DNA of 64,000 nucleotides from Aminobacter ciceronei. Lineage in GTDB: Bacteria; Pseudomonadota; Alphaproteobacteria; Rhizobiales; Rhizobiaceae. The notes beneath the pieces were generated by a model. It saw only the letters and a program-made list of their open reading frames with translations. It was not told where the DNA came from and ran no database searches. How positions within the stretch are numbered: position 1 is the stretch's first letter; the number at the start of each line of letters is the position of its first letter. The translations under genes were made by a program, and so were the position numbers. This document shows, one piece after another, positions 24,717 through 36,963 of the stretch. The DNA lies in contig NZ_JACJHY010000033.1 of assembly GCF_014138625.1 (NCBI RefSeq), positions 1-64,000 of the forward strand, written 5' to 3'.

Positions 24717-25091
24717 ATGTTCCGCACCAGTGACATCGTGCTGATCGCCGTCATGGTTGGCGCCGCGGCGTTCACCTACAAGACCAAGGATGAGGCCGAG
24801 AACCAGCTCAAGGCCGTCAACAAGATCGAGGCGCAGATCCGCTTCGAGGAAGACACGATCGACCTGTTGAAAGCGGACTGGAGCCTGCTCACCCAGCCCG
24901 CGCGCCTGCAGAAGCTGTCACAGGTCTATGAGGCCGAACTCAAGCTGCAGCCGGTGGATGCGCGCCAGATCGTTGGCCTGAACGATCTGCCGGAACGCCA
25001 GTTGACCATCGAAGACATCACATCGGAGCGTTTCGGCGGCGTTGCCGAAGCCGCACCCGACCAGACCGTGACCGGAGGGATTGCCCGATGA
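24717..25091 (+). CDS. ftsL: cell division protein FtsL
   Basis: This small bitopic protein of 124 residues has one N-terminal membrane helix (SDIVLIAVMVGAAAFTY) and a predicted coiled coil (EAENQLKAVNKIEAQIRFEEDTIDLLKADWSLLTQP). FtsL is poorly conserved, and identity rests on this layout, the LLKADWSLL-like motif and position between rsmH and ftsI. It links the FtsQ/FtsB complex to FtsW-FtsI. The stop overlaps the ftsI ATG by 4 bases (ATGA). No FtsB gene is next to it, as usual in this order. Confidence 0.9.
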   Translation: MFRTSDIVLIAVMVGAAAFTYKTKDEAENQLKAVNKIEAQIRFEEDTIDLLKADWSLLTQPARLQKLSQVYEAELKLQPVDARQIVGLNDLPERQLTIEDITSERFGGVAEAAPDQTVTGGIAR

Positions 25092-26806
25092 TCGGCTTGC
25101 TTGGCAGGAAGCGCGGCAAGGGTGAAGGCAAGCCCTCGATCGTCGTCGACAGCGCGCGCAAGGCGACCGGCGGCCGCACGCGCAACCGCGTCGTCATGAC
25201 CATGGCGGTGTTCTTCGGCATCTATGCGACGATTGCCGGACGTCTCGTCTATCTCGGCATGCAGGACCCCGAGATGTCTTCGGGACCTGAATCGCGCGTT
25301 ACGGCGTCGCGTCCCGATATCGTCGATCGCAACGGCGAGGTGCTTGCCACCGACATCAAGACGTCGTCGCTGTTCGCCGAGCCGCGCCGCATCGTCGATG
25401 CCGACGAGGCGATCGAGAAGCTCACCACCGTGCTGCCCGACCTTGAGGTCGAGCAGACCTATCTCAAGCTCAAGAGCGGCACCGGCTTTGTCTGGCTCAA
25501 GCGCCAGCTCACACCCAAGCAGCAGGCCGAGATCATGGCGCTGGGCATTCCCGGCATCGGCTTCCGAACCGAAAAGCGCCGCTTCTATCCCGGCGGTGAA
25601 ACGGCTTCGCACATCGTCGGCCTGACCAACATCGACAACAAGGGCATTTCCGGCCTCGAGAAATACATCGACGATCAGGGTCTCGCCGACCTCCAGGCTT
25701 CGGGCCTGGCAATCGCCAAGGACCTCAAGCCGGTCAAGCTGTCCATCGACCTGCGCGTCCAGCACATCGTGCGCGACGAACTCGTCAGCGCCCTGGAGAA
25801 GTACAAGGCCATCGCCGCCGGCGCCGTCGTGCTCGACGTCAAGACAGGCGAGGTGCTGGCCATGGGCTCGGTGCCCGATTTCGATCCCAACAATCCCTAC
25901 AACGCCCAGGACAAGGATCGACTGAACCGAATGTCGGCGGGCCTGTTCGAGATGGGGTCGACGATCAAGAGCTTCACCACCGCGATGGCACTCGATTCCG
26001 GCAAGGTGACGATGGACAGCACCTTCGACGCGCGCCGGCCGATCACCATCGGACGCCAGACCATCCGCGACTTCCACGGCAAGGGCAGGGTGCTGACCGT
26101 GCCTGAGGTGTTCATCTATTCGTCCAACATCGGCTCGGCGCGTGAAGCCGATGTTGTCGGCATCGAAGGCCACCGCGAGTTCCTGAAGCGCATGGGTCTG
26201 CTCGACCGCATGCAGACGGAGCTGCCCGAAGTTGCCCGTCCGACCGAGCCGAAGGTGTGGAAGAAGGTGCATTCGATCACGATCTCCTTCGGCCACGGCA
26301 TGTCGACGACGCCGCTACAGACAGCGGTTGGCGCCGCCGCCTTGATGAATGGCGGCAAGCTGATACCGCCGACTTTCCTGACGCGGACCGAGGCCGAAGC
26401 CGACGCGGTTGCGACGCAGGTCATCAAGCCGCAGACCAGCGAGGATATGAGGTATCTCTACAAGCTCAACGCGACCAAGGGGTCGGGCGGTTCAGGCGCG
26501 CGAGCGCAGGTCGAGGGCTACCGTGTCGGCGGCAAGACCGGTACCGCCGAGAAGGTCGTCAACGGCCGCTACTCCTCCGACGTCCGTTTCAACGCCTTTC
26601 TTGCGGCATTTCCGATGGACAATCCGAAATACGTCGTGTTGACCATCGTCGACGAACCCAAGCGTGAACATCCGGGCGTGGGCGCAACGGCGGGCTTCAA
26701 CGCGGCACCCATGGTCGCCAACATTATCCGCCGTTCGGCGTCTCTGCTTGGCGTGAAGCCAGAATTCGGCCAAGAAGCTGGGGCAACGCTGGCTTCCTAC
26801 CCTTGA
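25088..26806 (+). CDS. ftsI: penicillin-binding protein 3, septal transpeptidase FtsI
   Basis: This class B PBP of 572 residues has a basic cytoplasmic tail, one membrane helix near 35-55, a pedestal domain and a transpeptidase domain. Active-site motifs are complete: S291-x-x-K294 (STIK), S345-S-N347 and K483-T-G. It cross-links septal peptidoglycan with FtsW as glycosyltransferase partner. The start at 25088 overlaps ftsL. The spacing to murE (48 bases) is the largest in this part of the operon. Length matches rhizobial FtsI (about 570-590). Confidence 0.96.
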   Translation: MIGLLGRKRGKGEGKPSIVVDSARKATGGRTRNRVVMTMAVFFGIYATIAGRLVYLGMQDPEMSSGPESRVTASRPDIVDRNGEVLATDIKTSSLFAEPRRIVDADEAIEKLTTVLPDLEVEQTYLKLKSGTGFVWLKRQLTPKQQAEIMALGIPGIGFRTEKRRFYPGGETASHIVGLTNIDNKGISGLEKYIDDQGLADLQASGLAIAKDLKPVKLSIDLRVQHIVRDELVSALEKYKAIAAGAVVLDVKTGEVLAMGSVPDFDPNNPYNAQDKDRLNRMSAGLFEMGSTIKSFTTAMALDSGKVTMDSTFDARRPITIGRQTIRDFHGKGRVLTVPEVFIYSSNIGSAREADVVGIEGHREFLKRMGLLDRMQTELPEVARPTEPKVWKKVHSITISFGHGMSTTPLQTAVGAAALMNGGKLIPPTFLTRTEAEADAVATQVIKPQTSEDMRYLYKLNATKGSGGSGARAQVEGYRVGGKTGTAEKVVNGRYSSDVRFNAFLAAFPMDNPKYVVLTIVDEPKREHPGVGATAGFNAAPMVANIIRRSASLLGVKPEFGQEAGATLASYP

Positions 26807-26854
26807 TTCTGGGCGCGCAGAAGCGTCCTGCTTGTTTGTGACGAACGGAACTCG

Positions 26855-28309
26855 ATGAAAATAGAAGACCTTGCTGGTGTCCTGCCCGTCGACGGGGTTC
26901 TGCCCCGGGATGTCGAGGTGAGCGGGGTTTCGTCGGATTCGCGGCAGGTAACGCCGGGGATCCTTTTCTTTGCCGTCTCCGGCAGCAAGGCGGACGGCGC
27001 GACCTATGCAGGCGATGCGGCCAGGCGCGGTGCAATTGCTGTCGTCGCGGCCAAGGGCGTCGATCTTTCTTCCGCCGGCCTGCCGGTGATCACGGTGGAC
27101 GATCCGCGGCGGGCATTGGCGCTCGCGGCAGCGAAATTCTACGGCAGCCAGCCCGAAACCATGGTTGCCGTTACCGGCACCAGCGGCAAGACCTCGGTCG
27201 CCGCCTTCACTCGCCAGGTCTGGAAACATGCCGGCCTGGCCGCGGCCAGCATAGGTACGACAGGCGTCGTCGCGCCCGGTCGGGTCGAATACGGCCAGCT
27301 GACCACGCCCGATCCGGTCGCCTTGCACAAGCTGCTCGCTGAACTCGCCGCTTCAGGCGTGACCCACGCCTCGATGGAGGCTTCCAGCCATGGTCTCGAC
27401 CAGCGCCGCCTCGATGGCGTGCGCCTCGCCGCCGCCGGCTTCACCAATCTTGGTCGCGACCACATGGATTACCATCCGACGGTCGAGGACTATCACCGCG
27501 CCAAGCTGCGCCTGTTCGACACGCTGTTGCCCAAAGGCGCGCCGGCGATCGTCTTCGCCGACGATGCCTGGTCCGCGCCGACGATCGGAGCGGCCCGCGC
27601 CGCGGGCCTCGACGTCTTGACCGTCGGCCGTAACGGCCAGTTCCTGGCGCTCAAGCGCGTCGAGCACGAACGCCACCGCCAGCGCGCCGAAATCGAATGC
27701 GGCGGCACCATCTATGAGATCGACCTGCCGCTGGCCGGCGATTTCCAAGTCTCCAACTCGCTCGTTGCCGCGGGGCTCGCGATCGCTACCGGCACCGACG
27801 TTGCCAAGGCGCTGGCAGCCCTCGAACATCTCGAAGGCGCGCCGGGCCGTCTCGACCTCGTCGGCACAACGGCGCAAGGTGCGCCCGTTTATGTCGATTA
27901 CGCCCACAAGCCCGACGCGCTCGAAAACGTGCTGGCGGCTGTCAGGCCGTTCACCACCGGCCGCGTCATCGTCGTGTTCGGTTGCGGCGGCGACCGCGAT
28001 CGCGGCAAGCGCCCGATCATGGGCGAGATCGCGACGCGACTGGCCGACGTCACCATCGTCACCGACGACAATCCACGTTCGGAGGTTCCTGAAACCATCC
28101 GCGCGGCCATCATGGCTGCGGCTCCCGGCGCCATTGAGATCGGTGACCGCCGCCGGGCGATCCACGAGGCCGTCGGCATGCTGCATGCGGGCGATACGCT
28201 GATCGTCGCCGGCAAGGGCCACGAGGAAGGCCAGACCATCGGCGCCGATACACTGCACTTCTCGGATCACGAGGAAGTCCGCAACGCGCTTGCCGGAGTT
28301 GCGGCATGA
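26855..28309 (+). CDS. murE: UDP-MurNAc-tripeptide ligase (meso-DAP adding)
   Basis: This Mur ligase of 484 residues adds meso-diaminopimelate to UDP-MurNAc-L-Ala-D-Glu in the cytosol. The ATP loop GTSGKT is at 108-113 and the DNPR motif at 405-408 is the known meso-DAP selectivity signature. GHGLDQRR and [14 protein letters not shown] are further family motifs. Stop overlaps the murF start by four bases (ATGA). Length is normal. Position after ftsI is standard. Confidence 0.96.
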   Translation: MKIEDLAGVLPVDGVLPRDVEVSGVSSDSRQVTPGILFFAVSGSKADGATYAGDAARRGAIAVVAAKGVDLSSAGLPVITVDDPRRALALAAAKFYGSQPETMVAVTGTSGKTSVAAFTRQVWKHAGLAAASIGTTGVVAPGRVEYGQLTTPDPVALHKLLAELAASGVTHASMEASSHGLDQRRLDGVRLAAAGFTNLGRDHMDYHPTVEDYHRAKLRLFDTLLPKGAPAIVFADDAWSAPTIGAARAAGLDVLTVGRNGQFLALKRVEHERHRQRAEIECGGTIYEIDLPLAGDFQVSNSLVAAGLAIATGTDVAKALAALEHLEGAPGRLDLVGTTAQGAPVYVDYAHKPDALENVLAAVRPFTTGRVIVVFGCGGDRDRGKRPIMGEIATRLADVTIVTDDNPRSEVPETIRAAIMAAAPGAIEIGDRRRAIHEAVGMLHAGDTLIVAGKGHEEGQTIGADTLHFSDHEEVRNALAGVAA

Positions 28310-29739
28310 GTCTGTTGTGGACCTCCGAGGCGCTCGTTGAGGCGACAGGCGGCCGCCCGCTCGGCCAGATGCCGGAAGGCATTTCGGGCATTTCCATCGA
28401 CAGCCGCAGCCTAAAACCCGGCGAGGCCTTTTTCGCCATCAAGGGCGACGCGATGGACGGCCACGACTTCGCTACCGCGGCGATCAAGGCCGGTGCCGGC
28501 CTGCTGGTCGTTGCCGAAGGCAAGCTGCCCGCCCTGGGGCGCCTGACGGCGCCCATGATCGTCGTGCCCGACGTGCTCGTTGCACTGGAGAAGGCCGGTA
28601 TTGCGGCGCGTGCCCGATCGCGGGCACGGATCATCGCGGTGACCGGTTCCGTCGGCAAGACCTCGACCAAGGAAGCCCTGCGCCACGCTTTGTCGTCGGT
28701 CGGCAAGGTGCATGCCTCGGCCGCATCCTTCAACAATCACTGGGGTGTGCCGCTGACCCTGGCACGCATGCCCGAGGATTGCGACTACGCGGTCTTCGAA
28801 ATCGGCATGAACCATCCCGGCGAGATCAGCCCACTGGTGCGCATGGTCCGCCCGCACATCGCCATCGTCACCCTGATCGCGGCGGCCCATCTCGGCTTCT
28901 TCCGCAATCTCGACGAGATCGCCAAGGCCAAGGCCGAGATCTTCGAAGGCGTCGAGCCGGGCGGGGCGGTGCTGCTCAACCGCGACGACGGCCGCTTCAA
29001 GCTGTTGGAAAAGTTCGCTCGCGCTGCCGGCATCGACAATGTCATGAGCTATGGCGAGAACGCCCGTGCCAATTTCCGCCTGCTGAAATGCACGCTGGAA
29101 GCCGATCATTCGATGGTCATGGCGCGCATCGGCGGCCGTGACGTGCCGGCCCGCATCGGTGCGCCAGGACGCCACATCGTCCAGAATGCGCTCGCCGTGC
29201 TGGGGGCAGCCCATCTCTGCGGCGCCGACGTTCCGACGGTCGCTACGGCGCTCGCCTCGATGACGGCAGAGAGCGGACGCGGCCAGCGCCACATTTTGCA
29301 GCTGCCGAACGGGCCGATCACGCTGATCGACGAGAGCTACAACGCCAATCCGGCCTCGATGAAGGCAGCGATCGAGCTGCTTGACGCGACGCCGATCCAT
29401 GGCGCCGGCCGCCGCATCGCCGTGCTCGGTGATATGCTGGAGCTCGGCAGCCATTCGGCCAAGCTGCATCAGGCACTTGCCGAACTGATCGGCTCGACCA
29501 GGACCGACATGGTGCTGATGGCGGGACCGGAAATGAAGGCGCTTGCCGATACGCTGCCCGAGGGGTTCAGGGCCGAATATCGCAGCGGCGTCGAGGAGCT
29601 GAAATCCGTGCTCCTCACCACGCTGCGGCCCGGCGACGCGGTCATGATCAAGTCGTCGAAAGGCATTGGCTTCAATCGCCTGGTTGAAGCGCTCATCAAG
29701 ACATTCCCGGCTGAGGCCGGCAACACCACACCGACCTGA
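28306..29739 (+). CDS. murF: UDP-MurNAc-tripeptide--D-alanyl-D-alanine ligase
   Basis: This enzyme of 477 residues adds the D-Ala-D-Ala dipeptide made by Ddl to the tripeptide, finishing the cytosolic precursor. The ATP loop GSVGKT is at 114-119; [11 protein letters not shown] and [16 protein letters not shown] are diagnostic of MurF. It overlaps murE by 4 bases and ends 24 bases before mraY. Length and motifs are typical. The dipeptide supplier ddl is present at 37 kb in the same cluster. Confidence 0.96.
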   Translation: MSLLWTSEALVEATGGRPLGQMPEGISGISIDSRSLKPGEAFFAIKGDAMDGHDFATAAIKAGAGLLVVAEGKLPALGRLTAPMIVVPDVLVALEKAGIAARARSRARIIAVTGSVGKTSTKEALRHALSSVGKVHASAASFNNHWGVPLTLARMPEDCDYAVFEIGMNHPGEISPLVRMVRPHIAIVTLIAAAHLGFFRNLDEIAKAKAEIFEGVEPGGAVLLNRDDGRFKLLEKFARAAGIDNVMSYGENARANFRLLKCTLEADHSMVMARIGGRDVPARIGAPGRHIVQNALAVLGAAHLCGADVPTVATALASMTAESGRGQRHILQLPNGPITLIDESYNANPASMKAAIELLDATPIHGAGRRIAVLGDMLELGSHSAKLHQALAELIGSTRTDMVLMAGPEMKALADTLPEGFRAEYRSGVEELKSVLLTTLRPGDAVMIKSSKGIGFNRLVEALIKTFPAEAGNTTPT

Positions 29740-29763
29740 CGAGGTCTCGGGGGACCGATACGC

Positions 29764-30846
29764 ATGCTAACTTTGCTTGTCGACTTTGCGGACAAGGTGT
29801 CGTTCTTCAACGTCTTCCGCTACATCACCTTTCGCACCGGCGGCGCGTTGATCACGTCGGCGCTGATCGTCTTCATCTTCGGGCCGGCGATCATCAACGC
29901 CCTGCGCCTGAGGCAAGGAAAGGGCCAGCCGATCCGCGCCGACGGTCCGCAAACCCATTTCAAGAAGGCCGGCACGCCGACCATGGGCGGCCTGATGATC
30001 CTCAGCGGCATCGTCGGGTCGACGCTTTTGTGGGCCAACATCACCTCCGTCTATGTCTGGGTGGTGCTGTTCGTCACCCTCGGCTTCGGCGCCATCGGCT
30101 TCTATGACGACTATCTCAAGGTGACCAAGCAGTCGCATCTCGGCCTGTCAGGCAAGGCGCGCCTCGGCATCGAATTCGTCATCGCCGGCATCGCTGCATG
30201 GGTCATCATGCACAATGGCCAGGCGCCGTTCTCGTCGTCGCTGACATTCCCGTTCATCAAGGATTTCCTGCTCAATCTCGGCTGGTTCTTCATTCCCTTC
30301 GCCTGCTTCGTGGTCGTCGGTGCCGGCAATGCCGTGAACCTGACCGACGGCCTCGACGGTCTTGCCATCGTTCCGATCATGATCGCGGCGGCTTCCTTTG
30401 GCGTCATCGCCTATCTCTCGGGCAACGCGGTCTTCGCCGAGTATCTGCAGATTCACTTCGTGCCCGGCACCGGCGAACTCGCCGTCATCCTGGGCGCCGT
30501 CATCGGCGCCGGCCTCGGCTTCCTCTGGTTCAACGCGCCGCCCGCCGCCATTTTCATGGGGGACACCGGCTCGCTGGCGCTTGGTGGCCTGATCGGAACG
30601 GTTGCTGTCGCCACCAAGCATGAGATCGTCATGGCGATCGTCGGCGGTCTGTTCGTCATGGAGGCGCTTTCGGTCATCATTCAGGTCGGCTTCTTCAAGA
30701 TGACCGGGAAGAGGGTGTTCCTGATGGCGCCGATCCACCACCATTTCGAGAAACTTGGCTGGACCGAAAGCCAGGTTGTCATCCGCTTCTGGATCATTGC
30801 TGTTATCCTGGCGCTGATCGGCCTTTCCACCCTCAAGCTGCGCTGA
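29764..30846 (+). CDS. mraY: phospho-N-acetylmuramoyl-pentapeptide-transferase
   Basis: This membrane enzyme of 360 residues has about ten helices. It transfers phospho-MurNAc-pentapeptide from UDP to undecaprenyl phosphate, making lipid I. Signature parts are [22 protein letters not shown] (first Asp pair), [14 protein letters not shown] and [13 protein letters not shown] near the end. Seven bases separate it from murD. Length equals E. coli MraY. Its position within the dcw block is standard. Confidence 0.97.
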   Translation: MLTLLVDFADKVSFFNVFRYITFRTGGALITSALIVFIFGPAIINALRLRQGKGQPIRADGPQTHFKKAGTPTMGGLMILSGIVGSTLLWANITSVYVWVVLFVTLGFGAIGFYDDYLKVTKQSHLGLSGKARLGIEFVIAGIAAWVIMHNGQAPFSSSLTFPFIKDFLLNLGWFFIPFACFVVVGAGNAVNLTDGLDGLAIVPIMIAAASFGVIAYLSGNAVFAEYLQIHFVPGTGELAVILGAVIGAGLGFLWFNAPPAAIFMGDTGSLALGGLIGTVAVATKHEIVMAIVGGLFVMEALSVIIQVGFFKMTGKRVFLMAPIHHHFEKLGWTESQVVIRFWIIAVILALIGLSTLKLR

Positions 30847-30853
30847 GGCTCCC

Positions 30854-32254
30854 ATGATCCCCGCGACGTCATTTCAGGGAAAGCGAGTGGCGCTCTTCGG
30901 CCTCGGCGGCTCCGGGATCGCGACCGCGCGCGCGCTCGCGGAGGGTGGGGCCGACGTGCTTGCCTGGGACGACAATCCCGAAAGCGTGGCGCGGGCCGCT
31001 GCCGAGGGCATTTCGACCGGCGACCTGCGCGGCGCCGACTGGGCCGGCGTCGCGTCCTTCGTGCTGTCGCCGGGCGTGCCGCTGACGCACCCCAAACCGC
31101 ACTGGACCGTGGAATTGGCGCGTGGCGCCGGCGTCGAGATCATCGGCGACATCGAACTTTTCGCGCGCGAACGCCTGGCGACGGCGCCGACCGCGCCCTT
31201 CATCGCCATCACCGGCACCAACGGCAAGTCGACGACGACGGCGCTGACAGCGCACATCCTGCAGTCGGCCGGTCGTGATACGCAGATGGGCGGCAATATC
31301 GGTCGCGCCGTGATGACGCTGGATGCGCCGCGGCCCGACCGCCACTACGTCGTCGAGTGCTCGTCCTACCAGATCGACCTCGCGCCATCGATCAACCCGA
31401 CTGCCGGTGTCCTGCTCAACCTGACGCCCGACCATCTCGACCGCCACGGCACCATGCAGCACTACGCGTCGATCAAGGAGCGCCTGGTCGCCGGCAGCGA
31501 CACCGCCATCATCGGCGTCGACGACATCTACTGCGCCCAGATCGCCGACAGGCTCGAACGCGCCGGCAAGGAAGTCGTGCGTATTTCGAAGCGTCTTCCT
31601 TTGACCGACGGCTATTTCGCCGACGGCAGCGACCTGATGGAAGCAATCGACGGCCGCTACAGCCGCATCGCCTTCCTCGAAGGCATCGGTTCGCTGCGCG
31701 GCCAACACAACGCCCAGAATGCGCTCGCAGCTGTAGCTGCCTGTCTCAAGGTCGGGCTCGACCTCGGCGAGATCCAGGCCGGTCTCGAAAGCTTCCCCGG
31801 CCTTGCCCACCGCATGGAGCAGGTTGGCCGCAAGGGGCATGTGTTGTTCGTCAACGATTCCAAGGCGACCAACGCTGATGCCGCGGCACCCGCTCTGTCG
31901 AGCTTCCCGCGCATCTACTGGATTGCCGGCGGCTTGCCCAAGGAGGGAGGCATCGAGCCGCTGCGCAGCCTGTTCCCGCGCATCGCCAAGGCCTATCTGA
32001 TTGGCGAAGCGGCTCCGGCGTTTTCCGCGACGCTTGGCGAAGCGGTGCCCTATGAAATCTCGGGCACGTTGGCGGCAGCCGTCGAGCACGCGGCCGAGGA
32101 TGCCGCCAGGGACGATACGAGCGAGGCCGTGGTGCTGCTGTCGCCAGCCTGCGCCAGCTTCGATCAGTTCAAGAATTTCGAAATTCGCGGCGAAGCCTTC
32201 AGGCAAGCTGTAAATGCTATTGATGGCGTCAGCGCTATCGGAGGGGCAAGATAA
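30854..32254 (+). CDS. murD: UDP-MurNAc-L-alanine--D-glutamate ligase
   Basis: This 466-residue enzyme adds D-glutamate to UDP-MurNAc-L-Ala. It has an N-terminal Rossmann domain ([14 protein letters not shown]), the ATP loop GTNGKST at 121-127, the [10 protein letters not shown] metal/substrate region and the C-terminal [10 protein letters not shown] motif. The stop TAA overlaps the ftsW start by one base (TAATG). The final [14 protein letters not shown] is a MurD signature. It is a normal member of the cluster. Confidence 0.96.
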   Translation: MIPATSFQGKRVALFGLGGSGIATARALAEGGADVLAWDDNPESVARAAAEGISTGDLRGADWAGVASFVLSPGVPLTHPKPHWTVELARGAGVEIIGDIELFARERLATAPTAPFIAITGTNGKSTTTALTAHILQSAGRDTQMGGNIGRAVMTLDAPRPDRHYVVECSSYQIDLAPSINPTAGVLLNLTPDHLDRHGTMQHYASIKERLVAGSDTAIIGVDDIYCAQIADRLERAGKEVVRISKRLPLTDGYFADGSDLMEAIDGRYSRIAFLEGIGSLRGQHNAQNALAAVAACLKVGLDLGEIQAGLESFPGLAHRMEQVGRKGHVLFVNDSKATNADAAAPALSSFPRIYWIAGGLPKEGGIEPLRSLFPRIAKAYLIGEAAPAFSATLGEAVPYEISGTLAAAVEHAAEDAARDDTSEAVVLLSPACASFDQFKNFEIRGEAFRQAVNAIDGVSAIGGAR

Positions 32255-33408
32255 TGGCCAGCCGTCTCGACAGAAGTCCCGTCGCCTTGTGGTGGTGGAC
32301 GGTCGATCGATGGTTCCTCGCGGCATTCCTGTCGCTGATGGGACTGGGCATCGTGCTTTCATTCGCCGCAAGCCCGGCGGTTGCCGAGCGCATCGGCCTG
32401 GACGGGTTCCACTTCGCCACCCGCCAGATCATCTTCACCATCCCCGCCTTGGCGGTGATGATCGCGGTGTCGTTCCTCGACACCAGGCAGATCAGGCGCA
32501 TGGCGCTGGTGATGCTCTGCATCATGCTGGTGATGATGGTGGCCGTGCTGTTCATCGGCGTCGAGGTCAAGGGCGCCAGGCGCTGGCTGTCGCTGGCCGG
32601 TGTCTCGATCCAGCCCTCCGAGTTTCTCAAGCCGGCCTTCGTGGTCATCTGCGCCTGGCTGTTCGCCGAGCACGAGCGCCAGCCCGACATCCCCGGCAAC
32701 CTGTTTGCCATGATCCTGCTCGGCCTCGTCGTGGCATTGCTTGTGGCGCAGCCAGACCTTGGCCAGACCATGCTGGTGCTGGGCACCTGGGGCGTGATGT
32801 TCTTCATGGCCGGCATGTCATGGTTCTGGATCATCGCGCTTGGATGCGTGGGCGCCGGCGGCCTGTTTGCCGCCTATACGATTTTCCCGCACGTCGCCGG
32901 ACGTATCGACCGCTTCATGACCGGCGAGGGCGACACCTTCCAGGTCGACATGGGCCGCGACGCCATTATCAATGGCGGCTGGTTCGGCGTCGGACCGGGC
33001 GAGGGCACCGTCAAGCGGGTCATCCCCGACAGCCACGCCGACTTCGTCTTCTCCGTCGCCGGCGAGGAGTTCGGCATCATCCTGTGCCTGATCATCATGG
33101 CGATCTTTGCCTTCATCGTGCTGCGCGGCCTGCGCACCGCGCTCAGGGAGCATGATGACTTCACCCGCTATGCTGTTGCCGGCCTCGTCGTCGTTTTCGG
33201 CTTCCAGTCGGTCATCAACATGGGTGTGAACCTGCAACTGATGCCGGCCAAGGGCATGACGCTGCCCTTCATCTCTTATGGCGGCTCGTCGCTGATCGCG
33301 ATCGCCATGTCGATGGGCATGGTGCTGTCCTTGACCCGCAAGAAGCCGGAAAAACTCAGGCCGGGTGGTTTCTCCGCCATGCCGCGCCATGTGGTTGCGG
33401 CCCAATAA
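32254..33408 (+). CDS. ftsW: septal peptidoglycan glycosyltransferase FtsW
   Basis: This SEDS-family protein has 384 residues and about ten membrane helices. It polymerises lipid II at the septum together with FtsI. Family motifs [28 protein letters not shown] and the loop [12 protein letters not shown]-like [26 protein letters not shown], with [15 protein letters not shown] near the end, are all present. It starts on the last base of the murD stop. A single base separates its stop from murG. RodA is the paralogue with the same fold, and position favours FtsW. Confidence 0.95.
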   Translation: MASRLDRSPVALWWWTVDRWFLAAFLSLMGLGIVLSFAASPAVAERIGLDGFHFATRQIIFTIPALAVMIAVSFLDTRQIRRMALVMLCIMLVMMVAVLFIGVEVKGARRWLSLAGVSIQPSEFLKPAFVVICAWLFAEHERQPDIPGNLFAMILLGLVVALLVAQPDLGQTMLVLGTWGVMFFMAGMSWFWIIALGCVGAGGLFAAYTIFPHVAGRIDRFMTGEGDTFQVDMGRDAIINGGWFGVGPGEGTVKRVIPDSHADFVFSVAGEEFGIILCLIIMAIFAFIVLRGLRTALREHDDFTRYAVAGLVVVFGFQSVINMGVNLQLMPAKGMTLPFISYGGSSLIAIAMSMGMVLSLTRKKPEKLRPGGFSAMPRHVVAAQ

Positions 33409-33409
33409 C

Positions 33410-34537
33410 ATGGCCAAGGGAACTGTCATGCTTGCCGCCGGCGGGACCGGCGGCCATCTCTTTCCGGCCGAGGCGCTGGCACATGAACTGACCGCGCGCG
33501 GCTGGCAGGTGCATCTCGCCACCGACGACCGCGCCGAACGTTTCGCCGGCAAGTTTCCGGCTGCGGCCATTCATCCGATTTCATCGTCGACCATCGGCTC
33601 GAAGAACCCGATTGCGCTCTTGCGCGCCTTCTGGAGCATCTGGCGCGGCGTGCGCCAGGCCTCGAAGGTCATTGCCCAGATCAAGCCCTCCGTCGTCATC
33701 GGCTTCGGCGGTTATCCGACTCTGCCGCCGCTCTATGCCGCGACGCGGCGTTCCGTGCCGTCGATGGTGCATGAGCAGAACGCCGTGATGGGGCGCGCCA
33801 ATAAGGCGCTTGCAGCCAGGGTCGATGCGGTCGCCGGCGGCTTCCTGCCCGAGAATGCCGGCGCCAATAGCGCCAAGGTCGTCGTGACAGGCAATCCGGT
33901 GCGCCCGGCTGTCATCGAGGCGGCGAAGACGCCTTACATTGCGTCGACCGGCGCGGATGCCTTCAATCTGCTGGTCTTCGGCGGCAGCCAGGGCGCGCAG
34001 TTCTTTTCCGACGCGGTTCCTGGTGCAATCGCGCTATTGAGCGAAGCGCAGCGCAAGCGCCTGTGTGTTACCCAGCAGGCACGCGTCGAGGATGCCGACA
34101 AGGTCAAGGCGGCCTATGCCAAGCTCGGCATCGCCGCCGACGTGTCGCCGTTCTTCGGCGACATGGCGCAGCGCATGGCGGCAGCGCATCTGGTGATCTC
34201 GCGCTCGGGTGCCTCGACGGTTTCCGAGATTGCGGTCATCGGCCGCCCGGCATTTCTGGTGCCTTATCCCTACGCGCTCGACCACGACCAGGCGGCGAAC
34301 GCCGCGCGACTGGCTGCAGCCGGCGGCGGCGAAGTGCACCCGCAGGCAACGCTTTCGCCTGAGCGCATTGCCGAGCTGATCGGGGGTGCGATGGAGGATC
34401 CGGCGCGCATGGTGACGATGGCGGCTGCCGCCAAGTCAGTTGGCAAAGCGGACGCCACACGGTTGCTCGCCGACCTCGCAGAGGCTATTGCGTCCAAAAC
34501 GCCCGTTTCGGAATTCAAGAAGGGAGTGCGGTCATGA
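33410..34537 (+). CDS. murG: UDP-GlcNAc--undecaprenyl-PP-MurNAc-pentapeptide GlcNAc transferase
   Basis: This GT28 peripheral membrane enzyme of 375 residues converts lipid I to lipid II. The N-terminal [10 protein letters not shown] at 11-20 and the [10 protein letters not shown] and [10 protein letters not shown] motifs are diagnostic. ATG 33410 lies one base after the ftsW stop; an in-frame upstream extension into ftsW is not used. The stop overlaps murC by four bases. It is the last committed step before flipping by MurJ, which is not in this window. Confidence 0.96.
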   Translation: MAKGTVMLAAGGTGGHLFPAEALAHELTARGWQVHLATDDRAERFAGKFPAAAIHPISSSTIGSKNPIALLRAFWSIWRGVRQASKVIAQIKPSVVIGFGGYPTLPPLYAATRRSVPSMVHEQNAVMGRANKALAARVDAVAGGFLPENAGANSAKVVVTGNPVRPAVIEAAKTPYIASTGADAFNLLVFGGSQGAQFFSDAVPGAIALLSEAQRKRLCVTQQARVEDADKVKAAYAKLGIAADVSPFFGDMAQRMAAAHLVISRSGASTVSEIAVIGRPAFLVPYPYALDHDQAANAARLAAAGGGEVHPQATLSPERIAELIGGAMEDPARMVTMAAAAKSVGKADATRLLADLAEAIASKTPVSEFKKGVRS

Positions 34538-35940
34538 AGATGCCGCAGACCATCGGCCTCGTGCATTTCATCGGCATCGGCGGCATCGGCATGAGCGGCA
34601 TCGCCGAGGTGCTGCACAATCTCGGCTACAAGGTGCAAGGCTCCGACCAGTCCGAGAGCGCCAACGTCCAGCGCCTGCGCGACAAGGGCATCGAGTGCTT
34701 CGTCGGTCACAAGGCCGAGAACCTTGGCGACGCCGAGGTGATCGTCGTTTCGACCGCGATCAAGAAGACCAATCCCGAACTGCAGGCGGCACGCGAGAAG
34801 CTTCTGCCCGTCGTACGCCGCGCCGAAATGCTGGCCGAGCTGATGCGCTTCCGCAACGCGGTCGCCATCGGCGGCACCCACGGCAAGACCACGACGACCT
34901 CGATGGTGGCGACGCTGCTCGATGCAGGCGGGCTCGACCCGACCGTCATCAATGGCGGCATCATCAATGCCTATGGCACCAACGCCCGCATGGGCGAAGG
35001 CGAGTGGATGGTGGTCGAGGCCGACGAGAGCGACGGCACCTTCCTCAAGCTTCCGGCCGACGTCGCCGTCGTCACCAACATCGACCCCGAGCATCTCGAC
35101 CACTACGGCACCTTCGACAAGGTGCGCGAAGCGTTCCGCCAGTTCGTCGAGAATGTGCCGTTCTACGGTTTTGGGGTGATGTGCACCGACCATCCCGAGG
35201 TGCAGGCGCTGGTCAGCCACATCGAGGATCGCCGCGTCATCACCTATGGCGAGAATGCCCAGGCCGACGTGCGTTTCACCAATCACCACATGGAAGGTGC
35301 CGTTTCGGTCTTCGACGTTGTCATCCGCAACCGCAAGTCGGCGACTTCGACCACCATCGAGGGCCTGCGCCTGCCGATGCCGGGCCGCCACAACGTCTCG
35401 AACGCCACAGCTGCCATCGCGGTTGCCACCGAACTCGGCCTTTCTGCCGAAGCGGTGAAGCGCGGGCTGTCGTCGTTCGGCGGCGTCAAGCGCCGCTTTA
35501 CCCATACCGGCACCTGGAATGGCGTCGAGGTGTTCGACGACTACGGCCACCACCCGGTCGAGATCAAGGCCGTGCTGCGCGCGGCGCGCGAAGCCACCGC
35601 CGGCCGCGTCATCGCCATTGCCCAGCCGCACCGCTTCACCCGCCTGCGCGACCTGTTCGACGATTTCTCGGCCTGCTTCAACGACGCCGATACCGTCATG
35701 ATCGCGCCCGTCTATACGGCCGGCGAGGATCCGATCGACGGCGTCAACTCGGAAGCCCTGACGTCCCGCATCCGTGCCGGCGGCCATCGCGACGCGCGTT
35801 ACATCGATGGCCCGGCTGCCGTGGCGCCGATCGTGCGCGAACTGGCCATGCCGGGCGACTTTGTCGTCTATCTCGGCGCCGGCAACATCACACAATGGGC
35901 CTACGCCCTGCCGGGCGAGCTCGCCGGGGGCGGATCGTGA
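34534..35940 (+). CDS. murC: UDP-N-acetylmuramate--L-alanine ligase
   Basis: This 468-residue Mur ligase adds the first L-alanine to UDP-MurNAc. It has the glycine-rich N-terminal domain ([17 protein letters not shown]), ATP loop GTHGKT at 114-119, EADESDGTF and the [12 protein letters not shown] motif. ATGA overlap with murG and GTGA overlap with murB couple it on both sides. Length is normal. The murG-murC-murB order is conserved across alphaproteobacteria. Confidence 0.96.
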   Translation: MKMPQTIGLVHFIGIGGIGMSGIAEVLHNLGYKVQGSDQSESANVQRLRDKGIECFVGHKAENLGDAEVIVVSTAIKKTNPELQAAREKLLPVVRRAEMLAELMRFRNAVAIGGTHGKTTTTSMVATLLDAGGLDPTVINGGIINAYGTNARMGEGEWMVVEADESDGTFLKLPADVAVVTNIDPEHLDHYGTFDKVREAFRQFVENVPFYGFGVMCTDHPEVQALVSHIEDRRVITYGENAQADVRFTNHHMEGAVSVFDVVIRNRKSATSTTIEGLRLPMPGRHNVSNATAAIAVATELGLSAEAVKRGLSSFGGVKRRFTHTGTWNGVEVFDDYGHHPVEIKAVLRAAREATAGRVIAIAQPHRFTRLRDLFDDFSACFNDADTVMIAPVYTAGEDPIDGVNSEALTSRIRAGGHRDARYIDGPAAVAPIVRELAMPGDFVVYLGAGNITQWAYALPGELAGGGS

Positions 35941-36902
35941 TCGGAGGCGAGGCGCTCATAGCCAAACTCGGCGACCGGCTAACCGGCCTGCGCGGACGCC
36001 TCACGCCCAGCGCCGAGATGGAGAAGATCACCTGGTTCCGTGCCGGAGGCCTTGCCCAGGCGCTGTTCCAGCCGGCGGACGAAGAGGATCTGGCTGCCTT
36101 CCTGAAGGCTGTGCCGGAAGAAATCCCTGTCATGGTCGTCGGCATCGGCTCCAACCTACTGGTGCGCGAGGGTGGCATTCCTGGCTTCGTGGTTCGGCTG
36201 TCGGCCAAGGGGTTCGGCGAGGCCGAGGCAATTTCGGCGACCGGCATAAAGGCTGGTGCTGCGACGCCCGACAAGCGCGTGGCAGCCCTTGCGCATGACA
36301 ACGGCATCGGCGGCTTTCATTTCTACCACGGCATTCCCGGCGCCATCGGCGGCGCCTTGCGGATGAATGCGGGCGCCAATGGCGTCGAGACGCGCGAACG
36401 CGTCGTCGAGGTCCGCGCGCTCGACCGCAAGGGCGACCTGCATCTGCTGTCGAATGCCGACATGGGCTACAGCTACCGTCAATCGGCTGCCGCAGCCGAC
36501 CTGATCTTCACCTCGGCGACCTTCGAGGGTTATACGGAGGACAAGGACGCCATCAAAGCGGCGATGGATGCGGTCCAGCACCATCGCGAGACGGTGCAGC
36601 CGATCCGCGAGAAGACGGGCGGCTCGACCTTCAAGAATCCCGAGGGAACCTCGGCCTGGAAGGAAATCGACAACGCCGGCTGCCGCGGACTGATGATCGG
36701 CGGCGCACAGATGTCGCCGCTGCATTGCAATTTCATGATCAACACCGGCAACGCCAGCGGCTATGATCTCGAGTATCTTGGCGAGACGGTGCGCAGCCGC
36801 GTGCTCGAGAATTCGGGCATCCGCCTGCAGTGGGAAATCAAGCGTCTCGGCAACTTCAAGCCCGGCCACGAAGTGCAGGAATTCTTGGGGCAATTGCTCT
36901 AG
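35937..36902 (+). CDS. murB: UDP-N-acetylenolpyruvoylglucosamine reductase
   Basis: This 321-residue FAD flavoenzyme reduces enolpyruvyl-UDP-GlcNAc with NADPH to UDP-MurNAc. Features: [33 protein letters not shown] (FAD), [13 protein letters not shown], and [10 protein letters not shown] with the catalytic serine. No ATG fits; a GTG at 35937 overlapping the murC TGA is the likely start. The reading frame continues upstream through murC, but that part is murC in another frame. A terminator follows 62 bases after its stop, closing the first transcription unit of the cluster. Confidence 0.94.
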   Translation: MIGGEALIAKLGDRLTGLRGRLTPSAEMEKITWFRAGGLAQALFQPADEEDLAAFLKAVPEEIPVMVVGIGSNLLVREGGIPGFVVRLSAKGFGEAEAISATGIKAGAATPDKRVAALAHDNGIGGFHFYHGIPGAIGGALRMNAGANGVETRERVVEVRALDRKGDLHLLSNADMGYSYRQSAAAADLIFTSATFEGYTEDKDAIKAAMDAVQHHRETVQPIREKTGGSTFKNPEGTSAWKEIDNAGCRGLMIGGAQMSPLHCNFMINTGNASGYDLEYLGETVRSRVLENSGIRLQWEIKRLGNFKPGHEVQEFLGQLL

Positions 36903-36963
36903 GCGGCGCGCTCCGCCGGAGCAGCAGGAGCCTGTGAAGGCCATCCGAAATGACGATCTTCGA

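Noticed and set aside
34440-36902. An 820-residue open frame that would fuse upstream sequence to MurB
   Set aside because: The first part is murC read in another frame; murC and murB have normal lengths with a GTGA overlap, so no fusion.
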